DNA of 64,000 bases, from assembly GCF_021603645.1 (NCBI RefSeq), contig NZ_BQHJ01000017.1, positions 1 through 64,000 on the forward strand, in the 5' to 3' direction. Below are positions 57,004-64,000 of this stretch, piece by piece; within the stretch, counting starts at the first letter, position 1; each line of letters begins with the position of its first letter. The position numbers were made by a program, and so were the translations under genes. Source of the stretch: Pseudomonas pseudonitroreducens (GTDB taxonomy: Bacteria; Pseudomonadota; Gammaproteobacteria; Pseudomonadales; Pseudomonadaceae). The notes beneath the pieces are model-generated. The model had not been told where the DNA came from, ran no database searches, and was given only the letters and a program-made list of their open reading frames with translations.

Positions 57004-57996
57004 TCAGGCTGCGTCTTTCTTCTGTTGTTGTTTGCGGGCGTAGGCGACCGCGGCTTCGCGGACCCAGGCGCCGTCTTCGATGGCTTTGCGGCGGGTGGCA
57101 ACGCGCTCGGTGTTGCACGGGCCGTTGCCCTTGAGCACTTCGTAGAATTCTTCCCACTGGATGTCGCCGAAGTCGTAGTGGCCGCGTTCCTCGTTCCACT
57201 TCAGGTCCGGGTCCGGGGCGGTGCAGCCGAGCAGTTCGAGTTGCGGCACGGTCTGGTCAACGAAGCGCTGGCGCAGTTCGTCGTTGCTCTGCCGCTTGAT
57301 CTTCCAGGCCATGGACTGGGCGCTGTTGGGGGAGTCGGCGTCGCTGGGGCCGAACATCATCAGCGCCGGCCACCAGAGGCGGTTGATCGCGTCCTGGACC
57401 ATGTCCTTCTGCGCCTGGTTGCCGTGGCGCATCATGGTCAGGAGGATTTCGTAGCCCTGCCGCTGGTGGAAGCTCTCTTCCTTGCAGATGCGGATCATCG
57501 CGCGCGAGTAGGGGCCGTAGGAGGTGCGCTGGAGCACCACCTGGTTGACGATCGCCGCGCCATCCACCAGCCAGCCCACCGCGCCCATGTCGGCCCAGTT
57601 CAGCGTCGGGTAGTTGAAGATGCTCGAGTACTTGGCCTTGCCGCTGTGCAGCTTGGCGATCTCGGCGTCGCGGTCGGCGCCCAGGGTTTCCATCGCGCTG
57701 TAGAGGTAGAGGCCGTGGCCGGCTTCGTCCTGGATCTTCGCCATCAGCTGCAGCTTGCGCTTCAAGGTCGGCGCGCGGGTCACCCAGTTGCCCTCGGGCA
57801 GCATGCCGACGATTTCGGAGTGGGCGTGCTGGGAAATCTGCCGGATCAGCGTCTGGCGGTAGGCGTCGGGCATCCAGTTCTTCGCCTCGATCTTGATCTC
57901 GGCATCGATCTTTTCCTGGAAGGCGCGTTCTTCCGGCGACATCTCGTCCAGCGCCTTGATGCGCTTCACGCCGGTCTCAACCAGTTGTGCGTACAT
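57004..57996 (-). CDS. paaA: Phenylacetyl-CoA epoxidase, catalytic subunit
   Basis: The 330-residue ferritin-like protein carries the di-iron ligands in [13 protein letters not shown] (E-x2-H) and [14 protein letters not shown]. It epoxidises phenylacetyl-CoA to the 1,2-epoxide using oxygen. CTGGAGACACAGC precedes ATG 57996. It heads the paaABCDE run; its promoter should lie in 58000-58320. Confidence 0.96.
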   Translation of the reverse strand: MYAQLVETGVKRIKALDEMSPEERAFQEKIDAEIKIEAKNWMPDAYRQTLIRQISQHAHSEIVGMLPEGNWVTRAPTLKRKLQLMAKIQDEAGHGLYLYSAMETLGADRDAEIAKLHSGKAKYSSIFNYPTLNWADMGAVGWLVDGAAIVNQVVLQRTSYGPYSRAMIRICKEESFHQRQGYEILLTMMRHGNQAQKDMVQDAINRLWWPALMMFGPSDADSPNSAQSMAWKIKRQSNDELRQRFVDQTVPQLELLGCTAPDPDLKWNEERGHYDFGDIQWEEFYEVLKGNGPCNTERVATRRKAIEDGAWVREAAVAYARKQQQKKDAA

Positions 57997-58420
57997 GCTG
58001 TGTCTCCAGCCTTTTGTCTTGTTCGTGGGGCGGCCTTGGCCATGGCTGTAGTTTTAAATGATACAGAAATGAATGTCTAACAATAAATGATGTGTCGTAA
58101 ATGGATTGTGTATCGCTTTGGCGGGATTTTGGGGGCAGGTGGGCGCGCAAAGGAGCACGTTTCACCGAAATAATTCGGTAAAAAGTGAGCATTTTGCAGG
58201 GGTTTATCGGAATTCTGCGGCGTATTTGCCTGGGCGTGAATGGCGCCTGCCATTCACCGGAAAGATGACAAAGTGATACGCAAATGTATTTTTATGAATG
58301 AATCATATGTGGTGGTTAGGAGGGGTTGTAGGAGCGAGCTTGCTCGCGAACCATGCTTGCCGATGACCAGGCGTCGAGCGGTTCGCGAGCAAGCTCGCTC
58401 CTACAGTAAAGCCACGGGGA
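57997..58420. other. Upstream region of paaA with REP pair
   Basis: No gene is seen. The part near paaA is AT-rich (58040-58110) and probably holds the promoter. A GATACA at 58059 and TGTATC at 58108 face each other across about 43 bases and could be regulator half-sites. The REP pair lies at 58328-58404. Confidence 0.4.
58328..58404. repeat. REP-type perfect inverted pair
   Basis: GTAGGAGCGAGCTTGCTCGC (58328) and its exact 25-base inverse (58380-58404) flank a 27-base spacer. It is a textbook REPIN-like unit. Confidence 0.85.
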
Positions 58421-58774
58421 TCAGGCCTGGACGATCACCTGGAAGCCGCCAAAGATCATGCGTTGCCCGTCGAAGGGCATGTCGTTGAAGTCGGTCTTCA
58501 TCCGCGCGTCCTCCATGAACTTCTTCATGCCTTCGTCCCGCGCCTGCTTGCTGGGCCAGGTGATCCAGGAGAACACCACGGTTTCGTCCTCCTTGCGCTT
58601 CACCGCCATGGGGAAGGAGGTCACCTTGCCCTCGGGCACGTCATCGCCCCAGCACTCGACCACGCTCAGTGCGCCATGCTCCCTGAACAGCGCCGCCGCC
58701 TTACGCGCCACTTCGATGTAGCGCTCACGGCTGGCGGTGGGCACCGGTACGAGGAAACCATCGACATAGGTCAT
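58421..58774 (-). CDS. DUF1428 protein
   Basis: The 117-residue protein (MTYVDGFLVPVPTASRERYI, CWGDDVPEGKVTSFPMAVKR, VVFSWITWPSKQARDEGMKK) is a DUF1428 dimeric alpha/beta-barrel protein. It sits inside the paa gene run but is set apart by REP units, so a link to phenylacetate metabolism is unproven. CAGGAGAAGAGCG precedes ATG 58774. Confidence 0.85.
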   Translation of the reverse strand: MTYVDGFLVPVPTASRERYIEVARKAAALFREHGALSVVECWGDDVPEGKVTSFPMAVKRKEDETVVFSWITWPSKQARDEGMKKFMEDARMKTDFNDMPFDGQRMIFGGFQVIVQA

Positions 58775-58921
58775 CGCTCTTCTCCTGCGACTGGGTAGGC
58801 GGCCGGATGCCGCCTGCCTTTGAGGAATAGTCGAAGGAGGGGCAGATAGATCGACAGGGATGGCGGGTGGGCGACGGATGGTTGTCGTGTTGCGGGAACG
58901 GTGGGCTAGGGCGTTCCCTAA

Positions 58922-59015
58922 CCCTCTCCCAGAGGGAGAGGGGACCGTTCGGCGTGAAGAGGAATACTGAGCCGGCCGGCATCTGCGAACTACTCCCTCT
59001 CCCTCTGGGAGAGGG
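58922..59015. repeat. CCCTCTCCC inverted repeat pair
   Basis: Two self-complementary units (58922-58942 and 58995-59015) face each other. Each can form its own hairpin, and together they can form a cruciform. This is another dispersed Pseudomonas repeat class. Confidence 0.7.
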
Positions 59016-59070
59016 TTGGGGTGAGGGGTGATTGCGCGCGCCGAGGTTCTAAATCACTCCTTCGGAAGAT

Positions 59071-59096
59071 AAAAAGCCCCGCCGAAGCGGGGCTTT
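59071..59096 (-). terminator. Terminator downstream of paaK
   Basis: AAAGCCCCGC-CGAA-GCGGGGCTTT lies 17 bases after the paaK stop and is bidirectional in form. Confidence 0.8.
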
Positions 59097-59112
59097 CAGT
59101 CACGCCGGCCAA

Positions 59113-60432
<1,320 letters not shown>

Positions 60433-60605
60433 GGGTTCACTCGATTTGTTCTTGTACGCCAGCCCGTAAGCGGGCTGCGAGTGTCATGGGAGCAGCATAA
60501 CGCCCCCGTTCGCGGAAGGATTCGAACCCCTGCCAGAGACGTTGCTCTGTCTGCCAGCCGGTGCACTTGGCGACTGGCGGTGCGGGGTCCGAAGCTCCCT
60601 GTGGA

Positions 60606-61816
<1,211 letters not shown>

Positions 61817-61820
<4 letters not shown>

Positions 61821-62257
61821 GCGGAGGTCTCCTGCGCCAGCACGGTGCCGCGCACTTTGTAGGATTTGCCATGGAACAGGGCGATCAGTTGGCCCTGGGA
61901 ATTCTCGATGCGCACGTCGTAGTTACCGGTGCGGCCGCTGCGGCTCTGCTCGCAGGCGCTGGCGATCAGCTCGTCGCCTTCACGGGCTGGCGCCACGTAA
62001 TCGATGCTGCAGCCGATGGCGACGGTGGCGTCGTTGTAGCTGTTGCAGGCGAAGGCGAACGCCGAGTCGGCCAGGGCGAACAGGTAGCCGCCGTGGCAGG
62101 TGCCGTGGCCCTGGATCATGTCTTCGCGCACGCGCATCGACAGCTTGGCGCTTCCCGGGCCTGCATCCAGCAGCTGGATGCCCATGCGGCGGGTGGCCTG
62201 GTCGCGCTCGTACATGGCTTCGGCGCAGTCGCGGGCCAGACGGGTGGCGTCAGTCAT
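61817..62257 (-). CDS. paaI: Hotdog-fold thioesterase
   Basis: The 146-residue protein has the PaaI motif ([20 protein letters not shown], catalytic Asp included). It hydrolyses stalled phenylacetyl-CoA derivatives to release CoA. It overlaps paaH by eight bases and paaJ by four. Confidence 0.94.
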
Positions 62258-63767
62258 GAAAGGTTCTCCCCTCGGCATGCAGGCGGCGCAGCAGCAGGGA
62301 CGGGCGATAGCGGTCCTCGCCGTAGGCGGCCTGCAGGTTGTCGAGCACGCGCAGCACGTTGCCGATGCCGATCTGCCCGGCCCAGGCCAGCGGGCCCTGC
62401 AGGTAGTTCACCCCGGCGCGCATGGCGAGGTCGATGTCAGCGGCGCTGCCGACGCCTTGCAGCACGGCGTCGGCGCCTTCGTTGGCGAGCATCGCCACGG
62501 TGCGCAGCACGGCGAGACCGGGTGTGTCACTCAGGCGGCTGGTGGCGATGCCGGCCTTGGCCAGCAGGGCGACGACCTGCTCCAGTGCTTCGGGTGTGGT
62601 ATCTGCCGAGCAGGCAATGCCCAGGCGCGAGGCCTTGGCGTAATCCAGCGCGAGGTCGATCAGCACCAGATTGCGCAGGCCGTCCTGCCTGGCGCGCTGG
62701 CTGGCGAGGCGACCATCGGACAGCGCGATCACTGCATCACCGACACGCAGCAGGCCATTGCCGGCGCGCTGGAGGATCTCGATGCCCGCGTCTTTCAGGC
62801 GCTGCACCAGCGGCTGGGCGACGCCCAGGTCGCCCTCCAGCACGCAGGCGCTGACATGCGCGGCACTGCTCAGGCTGGCTGGCTGCGGGCGCTCGGCACC
62901 TTCGGCGTAGTCATAGAAGCCGCGACCGCTTTTGCGGCCGAGGCGGCCGGCGTCCACCAGCTCCTTCTGGATCAGCGAGGGTTGGAAGCGGAAGTCGCCG
63001 TAGTAGGCGGCGAAAACCGAGCAGGTGACGGCGTAGTTGACGTCGTGGCCGATCAGGTCGGTCAGCTCGAAGGCGCCCATGCGGAAGCCGCCGGCATCGC
63101 GCATCAGCGCATCCAGCGTCGCGCAGTCGGCGGCGCCTTCCTGCAGCAGGCGCAGGCTTTCGGCGTAGAACGGGCGCGCCACGCGGTTGACGATGAAGCC
63201 GGGGGTCGACCTGGCGTGCACCGGTTTCTTGCCCCAGGCCAGCGAGGTGGCATACAGGCGGTCGGCCAGTGCGGGATCGGTGGCAAGGCCGGAGACGACT
63301 TCCACCAGCGCCATCAGCGGCGCCGGGTTGAAGAAGTGCATGCCGACCACCTGCTGCGGGCGTTTGAGGCCGGCGGCGAGGCTGGTGATGGACAGCGACG
63401 AGGTGTTGCTGGCGAGGATGCAGTCTTCTGCGCACAGCGCTTCCAACTGCTGGAATAGGCCGCGCTTGACCTCCAGGTTCTCGACGATGGCTTCGATCAC
63501 CAGCTTCGAGTCTGCCAGCGCCTCGATGGCTTCCACCGGCTGCAGGCGGGCGACGATGGCGTTGCGCTCCTCGGCGCCGAGCTTGCCTTTCTCCACCAGC
63601 CGGCCGAGCTGGCGGTCAATGCCGTCGATGGCCTGGGCGGCGGCGCCGGGGCGGTTGTCATAAAGCTTCACCGGATGACCGGCCTGGGCGGCAACCTGAG
63701 CGATACCCGCGCCCATGGCGCCGGCGCCGATCACCGCGACTTTTGCGTCTTTCGAAAGTGCGCTCAT
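62250..63767 (-). CDS. paaH: 3-hydroxyadipyl-CoA dehydrogenase
   Basis: The 505-residue protein has the NAD-binding GAGAMGAGIAQVAAQAG, the catalytic HFFNPAPLMALVEVV motif and a duplicated C-terminal helical domain, making it longer than single-domain homologues. It oxidises 3-hydroxyacyl-CoA intermediates. It starts at ATG 63767, three bases after the paaG stop. Confidence 0.95.
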   Translation of the reverse strand: MSALSKDAKVAVIGAGAMGAGIAQVAAQAGHPVKLYDNRPGAAAQAIDGIDRQLGRLVEKGKLGAEERNAIVARLQPVEAIEALADSKLVIEAIVENLEVKRGLFQQLEALCAEDCILASNTSSLSITSLAAGLKRPQQVVGMHFFNPAPLMALVEVVSGLATDPALADRLYATSLAWGKKPVHARSTPGFIVNRVARPFYAESLRLLQEGAADCATLDALMRDAGGFRMGAFELTDLIGHDVNYAVTCSVFAAYYGDFRFQPSLIQKELVDAGRLGRKSGRGFYDYAEGAERPQPASLSSAAHVSACVLEGDLGVAQPLVQRLKDAGIEILQRAGNGLLRVGDAVIALSDGRLASQRARQDGLRNLVLIDLALDYAKASRLGIACSADTTPEALEQVVALLAKAGIATSRLSDTPGLAVLRTVAMLANEGADAVLQGVGSAADIDLAMRAGVNYLQGPLAWAGQIGIGNVLRVLDNLQAAYGEDRYRPSLLLRRLHAEGRTFHD

Positions 63768-63770
63768 CGA

Positions 63771-64000
63771 TCAGCGGCCCTTGAAGCTGGGGGTGCGTTT
63801 GTCCATGAAGGCGGCCACGCCCTCGCGGTAGTCCTCGCTGCGCCCGGCCAGGCGCTGCAGATCGCGCTCCAGCTCCAGCTGCTCGTCGAAGCCGTTGTTC
63901 AGGCTGGCGTTGAGGCTGCGCTTGATCAGCGCCAGGCCATAGGTCGGCTGGGTGGCCAGATGGCGGGCGAGCTTGAGGGCTTCCTCGCGCAGGTTGGCGT
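63771..64000 (-). CDS. paaG: Crotonase-family isomerase, C-terminal part (window edge)
   Basis: The visible 75 codons end in REGVAAFMDKRTPSFKGR, the standard C-terminus of enoyl-CoA hydratase/isomerase proteins. Position before paaH identifies it as the isomerase that rearranges the ring epoxide to oxepin-CoA. The start and active-site region lie beyond the window. Confidence 0.85.
   Translation of the reverse strand, partial: ANLREEALKLARHLATQPTYGLALIKRSLNASLNNGFDEQLELERDLQRLAGRSEDYREGVAAFMDKRTPSFKGR

Noticed and set aside
47545-58404. Dispersed GTAGGAGCGAG repeats as CRISPR
   Set aside because: They are inverted REP pairs in intergenic regions, not regularly spaced direct repeats, and no cas gene is present.

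Overview
The window is a stretch of Pseudomonas chromosome. The gacA-uvrC-pgsA block followed by tRNA-Gly, tRNA-Cys and tRNA-Leu, the galU / glyoxalase / gor / SBF-transporter block, and the mmsA-mmsB pair are all typical of the genus, as are the REP-type repeats. A phenylacetate (paa) catabolic cluster argues against a P. aeruginosa PAO1-like strain and fits a P. nitroreducens/citronellolis-like or other environmental species. The species call is inference.

Layout. (A) 1-8794 is the right end of a decayed prophage-like island. It carries a McrA-like HNH nuclease, a Dam-type methylase, many small phage-type genes, an integrase core remnant cut by an IS3-family element, and a 3' fragment of tRNA-Ser that marks the attachment site. 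(B) 9013-13368 is core: two small genes (one apparently frameshifted), gacA, uvrC, pgsA and three tRNAs. (C) 13346-29939 is a complete-looking 16.6 kb integrated element, bounded by a 26-bp duplication of the tRNA-Leu 3' end. It has a P4-type integrase, an AlpA-like regulator, a C4-like antisense RNA, a metallopeptidase-like protein, a winged-helix replication-type protein next to iteron-like repeats, an HK97-type major capsid protein, small genes, a full tape-measure protein and an HNH nuclease. No terminase, portal, baseplate or lysis gene is recognisable. To the right lie a PrtN-like activator, a DUF4224 protein and cargo genes (a HEPN-domain pair and a VasI-like secreted protein). I read this as a phage satellite that supplies its own shell and tail ruler and borrows the rest; this is the most interesting object in the window. 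(D) 29940 to about 33500 is a second, decayed element abutting the same tRNA-Leu site. Its integrase, methyltransferase and DUF4406 gene are all frameshifted.

(E) 33591-47466 is core or long-resident chromosome: small Pseudomonas proteins, a UmuD-like S24 protein lacking the catalytic dyad behind a perfect LexA box, galU, a glyoxalase-fold protein, glutathione reductase gor, an SBF-type transporter, an Lrp regulator, DUF1993, an endonuclease I, small secreted proteins and lipoproteins, a family III CoA-transferase, a flavin reductase and a bestrophin. (F) 47637-51198 holds mmsB and mmsA (valine catabolism) with a divergent LysR regulator. (G) 51806-64000 holds the paa genes on the minus strand: paaG (partial)-H-I-J, paaK, a DUF1428 gene, paaA-B-C-D-E and paaZ. 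Together these activate phenylacetate to its CoA thioester, epoxidise and open the ring, and beta-oxidise the product to acetyl-CoA and succinyl-CoA.

All calls come from reading the sequence; no database search was run. Family names rest on recognised motifs and should be read with the stated confidences.
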